Of a DNA stretch of 64,000 nucleotides, positions 41,480-51,794 are shown one piece after another; position 1 is the first letter of the stretch, and every line of letters begins with the position of its first letter. The stretch lies in the NCBI RefSeq assembly GCF_013705725.1, contig NZ_CP055481.1, forward strand, positions 744,001 to 808,000. The letters are read 5' to 3'. Below the pieces are notes generated by a model. The model ran no database searches, was not told the origin of the DNA, and saw only the letters and a list, made by a program, of their open reading frames with translations. The DNA is from Klebsiella sp. RHBSTW-00484. Lineage in GTDB: Bacteria > Pseudomonadota > Gammaproteobacteria > Enterobacterales > Enterobacteriaceae. The translations under genes were made by a program, and so were the position numbers.

Positions 41480-43291
41480 ATGCCGTTAATTGCAGGGATT
41501 GATATCGGCAACGCCACCACGGAAGTGGCGTTGGCGCAGCATGGCCGGTTTATCGCCAGCGGGATTGTCGCCACCACGGGCATGAAAGGCACGCGGGACA
41601 ATATTGCCGGGGTGATAGCCTCCCTGCAGCAGGCGCTGGATAAAACGACCTGGTCGCTTAAGGACGTGGTGAAAATCTGCATCAATGAAGCTGCGCCAGT
41701 GATTGGCGATGTTGCCATGGAAACAATCACCGAAACCATCATTACTGAATCGACAATGATTGGTCATAACCCGCAAACGCCAGGTGGTATTGGCGTCGGA
41801 GTGGGAACCACGATCGGCATAGATAAACTGGCGTCGTTGAGCAGCGATCGGTTTACGCAGGGCTGGATCCCGCTGATTGGTGAAGAGATGGATTTTCTTG
41901 AAGCGGTCTGGTTGTTGAATGAGGCGCTGGATCGCGGCGTCAACGTGGTAGCGGCGATCCTGAAAAAGGACGATGGCGTGCTGGTCAATAATCGTCTGCG
42001 CAGAACGTTGCCGGTGATCGATGAAGTGACGTTGCTGGAGAAGGTTCCGGAGGGCGTACAGGCGGCGGTGGAAGTTGCGGCCCCGGGGCAGGTTGTTCGG
42101 GTGCTGTCGAATCCCTATGGCATCGCCACCTTCTTTGCCCTGACGCCGGAGGAAACCCAGACGATCGTCCCGATCGCAAGAGCGCTGATCGGCAACCGCT
42201 CTGCCGTGGTACTGAAAACCCCGCAGGGCGATGTGCAATCGAGAACGATCCCAGCGGGAAGGATCTTTATCAGCGGAGAAAAGCGCAGTGGTGAAGCCGA
42301 TGTGGCGAAAGGGGCGCAGGCCATTATGCAGGTGATGAACGCCTGTGCGCCTGTTCGCGATATTCGCGGTGAAGCCGGTACCCACGCGGGCGGTATGCTG
42401 GAGCGCGTACGTAAGGTGATGGCCTCACTGAGTGGGCACAACATGAGCACGATACATATCCAGGATCTGCTAGCTGTCGATACCTTTATTCCTCGCAAAG
42501 TGCTGGGCGGTATCGCCGGGGAATATTCGATGGAAAACGCCGTCGGTATTGCGGCGATGGTGAAATCCGATCGACTACAGATGCAAACGATCGCCAGTGA
42601 ACTGAGCATGCGGCTGAATACAGCTGTTGAAGTGGGGGGTGTGGAAGCCAACATGGCAGTGGCTGGGGCGCTGACGACGCCAGGTTGCGCTGCACCGCTG
42701 GCGATCCTTGATTTAGGCGCAGGTTCTACCGATGCCGCCATTATCAATAGTGAAGGAACGGTGAAAGCTATTCATCTGGCCGGGGCGGGGAATATGGTCA
42801 GCCTGCTGATTAAAACGGAGCTTGGTCTGAGCGATCCGTTTCTGGCAGAAGAGATTAAAAAATATCCGCTGGCAAAAGTGGAGAGTCTGTTCAGTATTCG
42901 TCATGAAAACGGTGCGGTGGAGTTCTTTCGCGAACCGCTGAGCCCGTCGGTATTTGCCAAAGTTGTGTATCTCAAAGATGGCGAACCGATCCCTATCGAT
43001 AACCAGACTTCGCTGGAGAAAATTCGCCTGGTGCGTCGGCAGGCAAAGGAGAAGGTCTTTGTGACGAACTGCCTGCGTGCGTTGCGTCAGGTCTCGCCTG
43101 GTGGTTCCATTCGCGATATTACCTTTGTGGTGCTGGTCGGTGGTTCATCGCTGGATTTTGAAATTCCACAGATGATCACTGAAGCGTTGGCGCATTACGG
43201 CGTTGTTGCCGGGCAGGGCAATATTCGTGGGACGGAAGGGCCGCGAAATGCCGTAGCGACCGGGCTGGTGTTATCCGGGGAAGCGGGTTAG
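41480..43291 (+). CDS. gdrA: Glycerol dehydratase reactivase large subunit GdrA (OrfZ)
   Basis: 603 residues from ATG 41480, 13 nt after dhaB3, preceded by GGAGGGGG; the upstream in-frame ATG lies inside dhaB3. An ASKHA/Hsp70-like ATPase with MPLIAGIDIGNATTEVAL, the phosphate motif ILDLGAGSTDAAI and FVVLVGGSSLDFEIP. With GdrB it exchanges inactivated cobalamin on the dehydratase. It is slightly shorter than the 607-residue K. pneumoniae protein, with differences concentrated at residues 20-60 and 110-140. Confidence 0.96.
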   Translation: MPLIAGIDIGNATTEVALAQHGRFIASGIVATTGMKGTRDNIAGVIASLQQALDKTTWSLKDVVKICINEAAPVIGDVAMETITETIITESTMIGHNPQTPGGIGVGVGTTIGIDKLASLSSDRFTQGWIPLIGEEMDFLEAVWLLNEALDRGVNVVAAILKKDDGVLVNNRLRRTLPVIDEVTLLEKVPEGVQAAVEVAAPGQVVRVLSNPYGIATFFALTPEETQTIVPIARALIGNRSAVVLKTPQGDVQSRTIPAGRIFISGEKRSGEADVAKGAQAIMQVMNACAPVRDIRGEAGTHAGGMLERVRKVMASLSGHNMSTIHIQDLLAVDTFIPRKVLGGIAGEYSMENAVGIAAMVKSDRLQMQTIASELSMRLNTAVEVGGVEANMAVAGALTTPGCAAPLAILDLGAGSTDAAIINSEGTVKAIHLAGAGNMVSLLIKTELGLSDPFLAEEIKKYPLAKVESLFSIRHENGAVEFFREPLSPSVFAKVVYLKDGEPIPIDNQTSLEKIRLVRRQAKEKVFVTNCLRALRQVSPGGSIRDITFVVLVGGSSLDFEIPQMITEALAHYGVVAGQGNIRGTEGPRNAVATGLVLSGEAG

Positions 43292-43350
43292 TTATTCAAA
43301 ATAGCAGATAACATATTCATTATTTTATCTTTTTTATTCAGGATCCGACT

Positions 43351-44148
43351 ATGAGCCAGACATCAACCTTACGCGGGCAGTGCATTGCGGAGTTTCTCGG
43401 TACCGGTTTACTTCTCTTCTTTGGCGCAGGCTGCGTTGCCGGGCTGAGAGTGGCGGGGGCCAGTTTCGGTCAGTGGGAGATCAGTATTATCTGGGGACTT
43501 GGCGTGGCGATGGCTATCTATCTGACCGCAGGCGTTTCCGGGGCGCATCTGAATCCGGCGGTTACCATTGCGCTGTGGCTGTTCGCCTGTTTTGAACGGC
43601 GTAAGGTTGTACCGTTTATTATGGCGCAGATGGCTGGGGCGTTCTGTGCGGCAGCGTTGGTCTACGGATTGTATCAAAACCTCTTTCTTGATACTGAGCT
43701 GGCGCAGCATGTTGTACGCGGTAGTGTGGAGAGCCTTAATCTGGCAGGCGTATTTTCAACCTACCCGAATCCACATATTACCTTCGCGCAGGCTTTTGCC
43801 ATTGAAACCACTATTGCTGCGATCCTGATGGCGATGATTATGGCATTAACGGATGACGGTAACGGCATCCCGCGAGGCCCACTGGCACCGCTGCTGATTG
43901 GCTTGTTGATTGCGGTAATTGGCGCGTCGATGGGGCCACTGACCGGCTTCGCCCTTAATCCAGCTCGTGATTTTGGCCCGAAGATTTTTGCCTGCTTGGC
44001 AGGTTGGGGTGAGATTGCGTTTACTGGTGGGCGAACGATACCTTATTTTCTGGTGCCGCTGTTGGCGCCGGTGGTAGGAGCCAACATCGGGGCTTTTTTA
44101 TACCGTAAGCTGATTGGTCGTCACTTGCCGTGTGAATGTAACTTGTAA
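43351..44148 (+). CDS. GlpF-type glycerol channel of the dha regulon
   Basis: 265 residues, MIP family, six membrane segments and two NPA half-helices: GAHLNPAVTIALWL near residue 68 and GFALNPARDFGPK near 203. The Asp after the second NPAR marks the aquaglyceroporin branch. It lets glycerol diffuse across the inner membrane. It lies 59 bp after gdrA in the same direction and is probably the last gene of the operon. A separate glpF linked to glpK is expected elsewhere in the genome. Confidence 0.93.
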   Translation: MSQTSTLRGQCIAEFLGTGLLLFFGAGCVAGLRVAGASFGQWEISIIWGLGVAMAIYLTAGVSGAHLNPAVTIALWLFACFERRKVVPFIMAQMAGAFCAAALVYGLYQNLFLDTELAQHVVRGSVESLNLAGVFSTYPNPHITFAQAFAIETTIAAILMAMIMALTDDGNGIPRGPLAPLLIGLLIAVIGASMGPLTGFALNPARDFGPKIFACLAGWGEIAFTGGRTIPYFLVPLLAPVVGANIGAFLYRKLIGRHLPCECNL

Positions 44149-44310
44149 CCTGAGGATGAATTCCACATCGTTATTAGTGCATAAAAGCACCACGCAAGCG
44201 TTTGACTGAGGTCTGAATCAAATAAAGGCAACGTTCCCTTTGATATCCCGGCTGACTTGGGGTCATATTAGAAAGGTGTCTTTTACGCGGTTAATTTTAA
44301 GGATAAGAGC

Positions 44311-44610
44311 ATGCCAACAGTCATTGATAAAGCATTAGATTTCATTGGTGGTATGAACACATCGGCATCAGTGCCGCATTCAATGGATGAAAGTACGGCG
44401 AAGGGAATTTTAAAGTATTTGAATGAGTTGGGGACTCCGGCGAGCGCCGCTGACGTGATGGCACGCGGCGAGAAGGAGGGGTGGAATACCGAGTTTACGA
44501 ATAAAGTGGCCGGATGGGCGGAAAAAATCGCATCTGGTAACCGTATCGTTATCAAAAATCCTGAGTACTTCTCTTCTTATATGCGCGAACAGCTCCAGGA
44601 ACTTGTGTGA
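44311..44610 (+). CDS. yoaC: YoaC-like DUF1889 protein
   Basis: A 99-residue soluble protein closely resembling E. coli YoaC (VIDKALDFIGGMN, STAKGILKYLNELGTPASAA, IVIKNPEYFSSYMREQL). No function is known; the fold is a small helical protein. AAGGA precedes the ATG. In E. coli yoaC is elsewhere on the chromosome, so its place beside the dha regulon is a rearrangement or accessory copy. The 160 bp before it holds no recognised element. Confidence 0.85.
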   Translation: MPTVIDKALDFIGGMNTSASVPHSMDESTAKGILKYLNELGTPASAADVMARGEKEGWNTEFTNKVAGWAEKIASGNRIVIKNPEYFSSYMREQLQELV

Positions 44611-44636
44611 GCTAGCCGGTCAAAAAATTCTAACCC

Positions 44637-44665
44637 GACGCTTTCACCCTTGAGGTGAAGGCGTC
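44637..44665. terminator. Hairpin downstream of yoaC
   Basis: GACGCTTTCACC/GGTGAAGGCGTC forms a 12-bp stem (one G-T pair) with a five-base loop, 27 bases after the yoaC stop. No long T run follows on the plus strand; an A/T stretch lies on the left side. Confidence 0.5.
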
Positions 44666-44753
44666 AATCAGCGTTACCATTTTTTCCATTCACGATCCAA
44701 TCTCTCCTGAATACCGGCGCATGCCTGGCGACGACATCCTGGATGTTACCCAT

Positions 44754-44785
44754 AAAAAAAGGACTCGCGATTTCTCGCAAGTCCT
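44754..44785 (-). terminator. Rho-independent terminator of ileX
   Basis: On the minus strand GGACTTGCGA/TCGCGAGTCC forms a stem eight bases after the tRNA CCA end and is followed by seven T. Confidence 0.85.
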
Positions 44786-44792
44786 TGATATT

Positions 44793-44868
44793 TGGTGGCC
44801 CCTGCTGGACTTGAACCAGCGACCAAGCGATTATGAGTCGCCTGCTCTAACCACTGAGCTAAGGGGCC
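44793..44868 (-). tRNA. ileX: tRNA-Ile2 (anticodon CAT, modified to lysidine)
   Basis: 76 nt with encoded CCA. The acceptor stem is GGCCCCT/AGGGGCC. The D-loop AGCTCAGTGGTTAGAGC, anticodon loop CTCATAA (anticodon CAT) and T-loop GGTTCAAGTCC are all regular. A CAT anticodon beside mug and rpoD identifies the minor isoleucine tRNA that reads AUA after lysidine modification. The 3' end faces the yoaC/dha side. Confidence 0.95.
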
Positions 44869-44992
44869 GTGGCGAGGGATTATAAAGTAACTGATGCCCG
44901 CAATCCAGCCTAAAACGCACGGCTGCTGTTTTTATAAACAATGTATTTTCAATCCTTTATAATTAGCTTTTAGGTATTGAGCTGGGGAAAAC

Positions 44993-45499
44993 ATGATTAA
45001 CGATATTTTGGCGCCGGACCTGCGGGTGGTCTTTTGCGGTATAAATCCCGGGAAGTCTTCTGCCCATACCGGTTTTCACTTTGCTCATCCTGGCAATCGC
45101 TTCTGGAAGGTGATTCATCAGGCCGGGTTTACTGACCGCCTTCTGAAGCCTGAGGAGGAGCTACAGCTGCTGGATACCCGCTGCGGGATCACCATGTTAG
45201 TTGAGCGCCCGACGGTGCAGGCCAGTGAGGTTGAACTGCTGGAGCTGCGCAGCGGTGGGCGAGAGCTGGTCAGAAAGATGGAAGAGTATCAGCCGCGCGC
45301 GCTGGCGATTCTCGGCAAACAGGCCTTTGAGAAAGCGTTTCAGGCCCGCGGCGCACGCTGGGGAAAGCAACAGGTGACTATCGGCGCGACGGAGGTATGG
45401 GTGTTGCCAAATCCCAGCGGCCTCAACCGCGCGACGCTGGATAAACTGGTCGAAGCCTACCGGGAGCTTGATGATGCGCTGGCGACGCGAGGGCTTTAA
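44993..45499 (+). CDS. mug: G/U mismatch-specific DNA glycosylase Mug
   Basis: 168 residues of the TDG/Mug branch of uracil-DNA glycosylases. Active-site motif [20 protein letters not shown] (with the catalytic Asn) is near residue 17 and the intercalating loop LPNPSGLNR near 140. It removes uracil and ethenocytosine opposite G. Its stop overlaps the stop of the convergent nitroreductase-like gene. Confidence 0.96.
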   Translation: MINDILAPDLRVVFCGINPGKSSAHTGFHFAHPGNRFWKVIHQAGFTDRLLKPEEELQLLDTRCGITMLVERPTVQASEVELLELRSGGRELVRKMEEYQPRALAILGKQAFEKAFQARGARWGKQQVTIGATEVWVLPNPSGLNRATLDKLVEAYRELDDALATRGL

Positions 45500-46611
45500 T
45501 TGTTTTCAAGGCTGGTAAACGCGCTGATATTGCGGCGAATTTTATTATTTTCGCCGTAGTCGTCAACGTAGCCTGCGCGAAGGATCATTTGCGGCGGCTG
45601 GCTAAGTCCCAGCGTTTGCGACAGCTGTTTTCGGAAAGCATCTTTTTCCAGCATTTGGCTGACCGGCTGAATGGAGATACCGTACTGGACGGCATCCAGC
45701 CAGAAGGACTCCAGATTCATTCCGCTGCGAATGGTTGCCGAAAATGTTTCTTCGCCGCTGATGACAAAAAATCCAGCGCTCTGCGCCACGCTATTTTCTA
45801 TCTTCTTGATGCTTTCGGTGGCGAAGGCTTCACTTTTAGCTTTTTCGCGATCGAATAACGAGTAATAGAGCAGCTTTTTAATTCCCGATAAGCCTAGTTG
45901 CTCTGCAGGCAGCCCGTCTTTAAGCTGGCTGGCCTCCTCGTTGGAAAAGCGCAGCCATAGCGCAAACTCATTTCTTTTATGCTTATCAAGAGCCTGAGCT
46001 TTTGCCGCCTCCACGGCGTAACCTGCCAGTTTATTAAACCCAGCGGTGCCGCGTGGGTAATAGGCTAAATACGGCTGGTGTTGCTCGAGCAGGGTCGCGA
46101 GGTCTTTGGGCGCAATAGCGTTATTCTGATAGGGTCGCTTATCGGTGTGTCGCCGCTCCATTAATTTTAGCTCGGTGGGCTGTTTGAGAGGGGAGCGCTT
46201 ATTGTCGGAACGTAGCGTAATGTGGGCAACATTACCGCTGTTTGCTGAAGATAAAATATCTATTTCTGCCTGTATCCCAAATGCGGTGGCAGCCTGACGG
46301 AAGTTCTCCAGAAACGCGCCCAGAGATATCCAGGCTTCGCGCCCTGTGGGGTCGATACGAGGGAGGGCTTTGCTGCGGTCGAAAGCCAGCGTGAAGCGTT
46401 GCTCGTTTTTATTATAGGTCAGGCTCCACGGCTGAACATTGTGCGCATTAGGAGCCAGAGAAGCGTAATACAGGATCTCGCGTTGTTCACTTTCAAGAGG
46501 AAAAGGAAGTGAAGTATCTTTAGTTAGATGCAGGGGCTTCGCTTTATGATAAGAATATACAGAGATAACCACGATGCATATCAGTAGACTGAGCAATATT
46601 TTCTTTATCAT
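45496..46611 (-). CDS. Membrane-anchored nitroreductase-like (Acg-type) FMN-binding protein
   Basis: 371 residues. The N-terminal segment (residues 4-20) is a single hydrophobic helix, an anchor or uncleaved signal. The rest shows Acg-type nitroreductase features: [52 protein letters not shown], and [13 protein letters not shown]. Close relatives bind FMN; substrates are unknown. It is co-transcribed with the TetR gene (4-nt overlap). The base composition is lower in GC than mug and rpoD. It is not present at this place in E. coli. Confidence 0.75.
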   Translation of the reverse strand: MIKKILLSLLICIVVISVYSYHKAKPLHLTKDTSLPFPLESEQREILYYASLAPNAHNVQPWSLTYNKNEQRFTLAFDRSKALPRIDPTGREAWISLGAFLENFRQAATAFGIQAEIDILSSANSGNVAHITLRSDNKRSPLKQPTELKLMERRHTDKRPYQNNAIAPKDLATLLEQHQPYLAYYPRGTAGFNKLAGYAVEAAKAQALDKHKRNEFALWLRFSNEEASQLKDGLPAEQLGLSGIKKLLYYSLFDREKAKSEAFATESIKKIENSVAQSAGFFVISGEETFSATIRSGMNLESFWLDAVQYGISIQPVSQMLEKDAFRKQLSQTLGLSQPPQMILRAGYVDDYGENNKIRRNISAFTSLENN

Positions 46612-47252
46612 TTACTTGCCCCTTTTTCTATCATGACTAATAAAGCTTCAAAAGCGAACTCAAGAAAGTATTTCCGGTCTTTCTCAAGATGACGTAAAAG
46701 ATAGGCTTCTTTGCTTGATGATTTTTCCACTAATCCGGTCAGACACAGCCAGAACAGCATCATGACATCTGCAATGGGGGCATTTAGCCTAATCTCTTTT
46801 TTTTCTACGGCCCTGGAGATTTGTATGGCGATAATATTATTAATCTCTTCTCCGAGCATATGGATATTCGTCAATACTTTATTGTTTTTCATCTCTTTTT
46901 CAGAGCAGCTTATTTTCCCTGTTATGCCTGGGAAATAAACGATGCCGGAATCGTGAAGAGCCATCAGCGCATGACAGAATGTGTAATAAAAATCGCGAAA
47001 TGGTTGTTGTTTATTGGATATTTGTACTACTTCCTGATGAAATCGCTCCATTCCATCAAGGATAAGATGGTCCAGAATATCCTGCTTGCTTTCAAAATAG
47101 GTATAAAGCGTCGTTTTACTAAAGCCCACTTCATGCGCTATCTCATCCATAGTCGTACCTTCTATGCCTCGGCTTAGAAATAATGTATTAGCCGTAGCCA
47201 GAATAACCATTCGATTAAAATCAGCTAGCTGAATTTTACGTTTGCTTTTCAT
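46608..47252 (-). CDS. TetR/AcrR-family transcriptional regulator
   Basis: 214 residues. The N-terminal TetR helix-turn-helix (ATANTLFLSRGIEGTTMDEIAHEVGFSKTTLYTYFESKQDILDHL) covers about 18-62. The C-terminal ligand domain is not like any subfamily I can name. The coding region is AT-rich. It is first gene of a two-gene unit with the nitroreductase-like protein, so it probably controls that gene in response to an unknown compound. The 190 bp upstream are AT-rich with no clear palindrome. Confidence 0.85.
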   Translation of the reverse strand: MKSKRKIQLADFNRMVILATANTLFLSRGIEGTTMDEIAHEVGFSKTTLYTYFESKQDILDHLILDGMERFHQEVVQISNKQQPFRDFYYTFCHALMALHDSGIVYFPGITGKISCSEKEMKNNKVLTNIHMLGEEINNIIAIQISRAVEKKEIRLNAPIADVMMLFWLCLTGLVEKSSSKEAYLLRHLEKDRKYFLEFAFEALLVMIEKGASK

Positions 47253-47443
47253 ATGATTTCCCTATTATTAGTATCCGTTTTGTGCATTAAATGCTATCTG
47301 TGAACTAATAGTACAAATGTAAAACTATGAGTCCAGCTGTTTATCTATGCGGAATTAGATAATAAGAATATGGCCTGTATATATATTGAAAATTATTGAG
47401 ATGTGGTATTTGTATTTATTGAGGAAATGTTTATTTTTAGGTA

Positions 47444-47475
47444 TAAAAAAAGCCAGTCATTTGACTGGCTTTTTG
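47444..47475 (-). terminator. Rho-independent terminator of rpoD
   Basis: AAAGCCAGTCA/TGACTGGCTTT hairpin with flanking A and T runs, 17 bases after the rpoD stop on the minus strand; symmetrical enough to work in both directions. Confidence 0.9.
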
Positions 47476-47491
47476 CAGTACGCGGCGATAA

Positions 47492-49336
47492 TTAATCGTC
47501 GAGGAAGCTACGCAGTACTTCAGAGCGGCTTGGATGACGCAGTTTACGCAGCGCCTTTGCTTCGATCTGACGGATACGTTCGCGGGTAACGTCAAACTGT
47601 TTACCTACTTCTTCCAGCGTGTGGTCGGTATTCATATCAATACCAAAACGCATACGCAGGACTTTCGCTTCACGGGCGGTGAGGCCTGCCAGAACGTCGT
47701 GAGTGGCAGCACGCAGGCTCTCAGTGGTGGCAGAGTCCAGCGGCAGCTCGAGGGTGTTATCCTCGATGAAATCGCCCAGATGCGAATCTTCATCGTCGCC
47801 AATCGGCGTTTCCATGGAGATAGGCTCTTTGGCAATTTTGAGCACTTTACGAATTTTATCTTCCGGCATCAGCATGCGCTCGGCCAGCTCTTCTGGCGTC
47901 GGCTCGCGACCCATCTCTTGCAGCATCTGGCGTGAAATACGGTTGAGCTTGTTGATAGTCTCAATCATATGCACCGGAATACGGATGGTGCGCGCCTGGT
48001 CCGCGATAGAGCGGGTGATTGCCTGACGGATCCACCAGGTTGCGTAGGTGGAGAACTTGTAACCGCGACGGTATTCAAACTTATCTACCGCTTTCATCAG
48101 GCCGATGTTGCCTTCCTGAATCAGATCGAGGAACTGCAGACCACGGTTGGTGTATTTCTTGGCGATAGAGATAACCAGACGCAAGTTCGCTTCAACCATC
48201 TCTTTCTTCGCACGGCGGGCTTTCGCTTCACCGATAGACATGCGACGGTTGATGTCTTTGACCTGCTCAATGGTCAGGCCGGTTTCTTGTTCGATCTGCT
48301 GCAGTTTCATCAGGCCGCGCTGAACGTCGTCTTTAACGTCAAGCAGCTTCTCTGACCACGGTTTGTTCATGGCGATGGCCGCGTTGAACCAGGTTTCGCT
48401 GGTTTCGTTGCCAGTGAACAGCGTGATGAAGTTTTTCTTCGGCATTTTGCACTGTTCAACGCACAGTTTCATGATGATACGTTCTTGCGTACGAACGCGG
48501 TCCATCATGCTACGCATGCTGCCAACCAGGTAATCAAATTGCTTCGGTACCAGACGGAACTGCTTGAAGACTTCTGACAGTTTGAGAATTTCTTCCTGCG
48601 CTGCGGCGTGGCTACGACCTTTCGCTTTGATGGTATCGCGGGTCAGTTCGTACTGTGTACGCAGCTCACCGAATTTCGCGCGTGCCAATTCAGGGTCGAT
48701 GCTGTTGTCGTCATCGCTGCTGTCGTCGTCTTCTTCTTCATCTTCGTCTTCGTCGTCATCCCTTTCTTCTTGAGAGAGTTCAGAACCGACGTGCGTCGCC
48801 GTTGGCGCCATCTCTTCTTCGGCGTTCGGATCGACGAATCCGGTGATGAGATCGGACAGACGCGCTTCTTCTGCTTCAACGCGATCGTACTGCTCAAGCA
48901 GATAGGTAATGGCTTCCGGATATTCAGCAACGGAGCACTGAACCTGGTTAATCCCATCTTCAATACGTTTGGCGATGTCGATTTCGCCTTCACGCGTCAG
49001 CAGTTCGACGGTACCCATCTCGCGCATGTACATACGCACCGGGTCAGTTGTACGGCCGATTTCAGATTCAACGCTGGAGAGAACCTGTGCAGCAGCCTCT
49101 TCCGCATCTTCGTCGGTATTGTTGCTATTTTCAGCAAGCAGCAGATCATCGGCATCCGGTGCTTCTTCCATCACCTGAATGCCCATATCGTTGATCATTT
49201 GGATGATGTCTTCGATCTGGTCGGAGTCGACGATATCTTCCGGCAGATGGTCATTGACCTCGGCATAGGTCAGATAGCCTTGCTCCTTACCACGTTGGAC
49301 AAGAAGCTTCAGCTGTGACTGCGGGTTTTGCTCCAT
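47492..49336 (-). CDS. rpoD: RNA polymerase sigma-70 factor RpoD
   Basis: 614 residues from ATG 49336 ([20 protein letters not shown]). Region 1.1 is at the N-terminus, region 1.2 ([20 protein letters not shown]) near 96. An acidic run in the non-conserved region (about 190-210) precedes region 2 ([37 protein letters not shown]), region 3, and region 4.2 helix-turn-helix ([20 protein letters not shown]). It is the main housekeeping sigma factor. Third gene of the rpsU-dnaG-rpoD operon. Confidence 0.98.
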   Translation of the reverse strand: MEQNPQSQLKLLVQRGKEQGYLTYAEVNDHLPEDIVDSDQIEDIIQMINDMGIQVMEEAPDADDLLLAENSNNTDEDAEEAAAQVLSSVESEIGRTTDPVRMYMREMGTVELLTREGEIDIAKRIEDGINQVQCSVAEYPEAITYLLEQYDRVEAEEARLSDLITGFVDPNAEEEMAPTATHVGSELSQEERDDDEDEDEEEDDDSSDDDNSIDPELARAKFGELRTQYELTRDTIKAKGRSHAAAQEEILKLSEVFKQFRLVPKQFDYLVGSMRSMMDRVRTQERIIMKLCVEQCKMPKKNFITLFTGNETSETWFNAAIAMNKPWSEKLLDVKDDVQRGLMKLQQIEQETGLTIEQVKDINRRMSIGEAKARRAKKEMVEANLRLVISIAKKYTNRGLQFLDLIQEGNIGLMKAVDKFEYRRGYKFSTYATWWIRQAITRSIADQARTIRIPVHMIETINKLNRISRQMLQEMGREPTPEELAERMLMPEDKIRKVLKIAKEPISMETPIGDDEDSHLGDFIEDNTLELPLDSATTESLRAATHDVLAGLTAREAKVLRMRFGIDMNTDHTLEEVGKQFDVTRERIRQIEAKALRKLRHPSRSEVLRSFLDD

Positions 49337-49486
49337 AAGACGGTATCCACACTTAATTCGTTTGATTGGTGTAAGCAGACGAGCTGCCAACATTTAAAGC
49401 GAGGGCGTACTTATATTATTGCCGCTGCGCCTCTGCGCGGCTGTCGGGGGCTTCCCGAACGGTATTCGGCAGTTAAGCCGTTAAAT

Positions 49487-51232
49487 TCATTTTTTTGCCA
49501 GTTCCTGACTGATAGTCCAGAGTTCCCGGCGTTCCTCACTGCTTAAACCGTGTGTGCGATCGCGAGCTATCAGCTCTTCCTGTCGCAGCTCAAGCAGTGA
49601 ATCAAACATATGGTTGAGCGAGTCGGTGAAGGTTTTTTCAGCGATATCTTTATCTGCTATATCGTCCCACATCGACAGTTTTTCAAGGGTCACGGCTTCA
49701 TTTTTGCCGCGATACTGCTCTAAAAGTTGCCCGGTGGTCAGTCCCGGCTGAGATAAACACGTTTTGACCAGTTCGTTAAATAAGCCAAGTCCGGGCATTT
49801 TACTTGGGTCCAGCCCTTCTAACGACGGTACTCGCGGGGCCAGATCCGGGTTTTGCACCAGCAACCCTATAAGTATACGCATGGTCGTGCGTTTTAGCTG
49901 CGGAGCAGGGCGTTGTGGGCCATTTTCGGACTGTTTTGGCATTAAACGTTCAAGCTGCGCATCATCTAAAATTCCCAGCTTGTTACCTAACTCCTGGCGC
50001 AGATAAATGCGCAGCGTTTCACCCGGCACCTGGGTTATCAGCGGTAGCGCTAAAGTGCTTAGCTGTGCACGCCCGTCCGGAGTGCTCAAGTCCACCTGCG
50101 GCAGCAGGCTGTTGAACAAAAACGTGGAGAGCGGCTGAGCCTGCTCCATCCGCGCTTCAAATGCGGCTTTTCCCTCTTTACGCACTAGCGTATCCGGGTC
50201 TTCGCCATCCGGCAGAAACATAAAACGCAGTTGACGTCCATCGGTCATATACGGCAGCGCCGTTTCCAGCGCTCGCCAGGCGGCATCGCGGCCTGCCCGG
50301 TCGCCGTCGTAACAGCAAACGACCTGATTGGTAACCCGGAACAACAGCTGAATATGATCTGCGGTTGTCGACGTACCTAACGACGCGACAGCGTAGTTAA
50401 TATCGAACTGCGCCAGCGCAACCACGTCCATATAACCTTCGACCACCAGCAGACGAGACGGTTCAGCGTTATCCTGCTGCGCTTCATAAAGGCCGTACAG
50501 CTGGCGGCCTTTATGGAAAATATCGGTTTCCGGGGAGTTCAGGTACTTCGGCAAGGCATCGCCCAGCACGCGACCACCAAAACCAATCACCCGGCCTCGC
50601 TTATCGCGGATGGGGAACATCACCCGTTCGCGGAAGCGGTCGTAGCTGCGTCCCTTATCGTTGGTGACCAGCATGCCTGCATCAATTAGCGACTGACGAT
50701 TTTCTTGATTGCCGCCAAAACGTTTTAAGACGTTGTCCCAACCGGGAGGGGCATAACCAATCGCAAAGCGTGTAATCACCTCGCTGCTTAAACCACGTTG
50801 TGCCAGATACTGGCGCGCGGGGTCAGCGGCGGGTTGCATCAGAGACTGTTGATAAAACGTGTTCAGACCATCCATCAACTGATAAAGATTCTGCCGCTGA
50901 TGGCGCTCAATTTGGCTGGGCCCATTACCTGCTTCATACGGCACTTCGAGATTGTGCATGGCGGCAAGTTCTTCGACCGTTTCCACGAACTCGAGTTTGT
51001 CGTAGTTCATCAGGAAGTCGACAGCGTTGCCGTGCGCACCGCAGCCAAAGCAGTGATAAAACTGTTTTTCACCGTTGACAGTGAAAGAGGGGGTTTTTTC
51101 GTTATGGAACGGACAGCACGCGTGATAATTCTTGCCCTGCTTTTTCAGCTTTACCCGTGCATCGATCAGATCGACGATATCGGTACGCGCCAGCAGGTCA
51201 TTAATAAAAACGCGAGGAATTCGTCCAGCCAT
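49487..51232 (-). CDS. dnaG: DNA primase DnaG
   Basis: 581 residues from ATG 51232 (MAGRIPRVFINDLLARTDIV). The zinc-binding domain has CCPFHNEKTPSF and FYHCFGCGAHGNAVDFL. The TOPRIM catalytic core has LLVVEGYMDVVALAQ and CYDGDRAGRDAAWRAL. The C-terminal helicase-binding domain is complete. It makes RNA primers for replication. It is 150 bp before rpoD, room for the internal rpoD promoters known in E. coli. Confidence 0.98.
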   Translation of the reverse strand: MAGRIPRVFINDLLARTDIVDLIDARVKLKKQGKNYHACCPFHNEKTPSFTVNGEKQFYHCFGCGAHGNAVDFLMNYDKLEFVETVEELAAMHNLEVPYEAGNGPSQIERHQRQNLYQLMDGLNTFYQQSLMQPAADPARQYLAQRGLSSEVITRFAIGYAPPGWDNVLKRFGGNQENRQSLIDAGMLVTNDKGRSYDRFRERVMFPIRDKRGRVIGFGGRVLGDALPKYLNSPETDIFHKGRQLYGLYEAQQDNAEPSRLLVVEGYMDVVALAQFDINYAVASLGTSTTADHIQLLFRVTNQVVCCYDGDRAGRDAAWRALETALPYMTDGRQLRFMFLPDGEDPDTLVRKEGKAAFEARMEQAQPLSTFLFNSLLPQVDLSTPDGRAQLSTLALPLITQVPGETLRIYLRQELGNKLGILDDAQLERLMPKQSENGPQRPAPQLKRTTMRILIGLLVQNPDLAPRVPSLEGLDPSKMPGLGLFNELVKTCLSQPGLTTGQLLEQYRGKNEAVTLEKLSMWDDIADKDIAEKTFTDSLNHMFDSLLELRQEELIARDRTHGLSSEERRELWTISQELAKK

Positions 51233-51342
51233 AAGCCCCTGTTTTTTGATGACTATAAACGAAAATAAGCCGCGCATTCCTTTCGGAAGCACGGCCTTAC
51301 AACTACAACTCGGTCTGAATTGAGAGCTGAGCCCTCAATAGA

Positions 51343-51794
<452 letters not shown>

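Noticed and set aside
44655..44885. 76-codon frame across the ileX tRNA
   Set aside because: It reads through the tRNA and its terminator and is not a protein gene.
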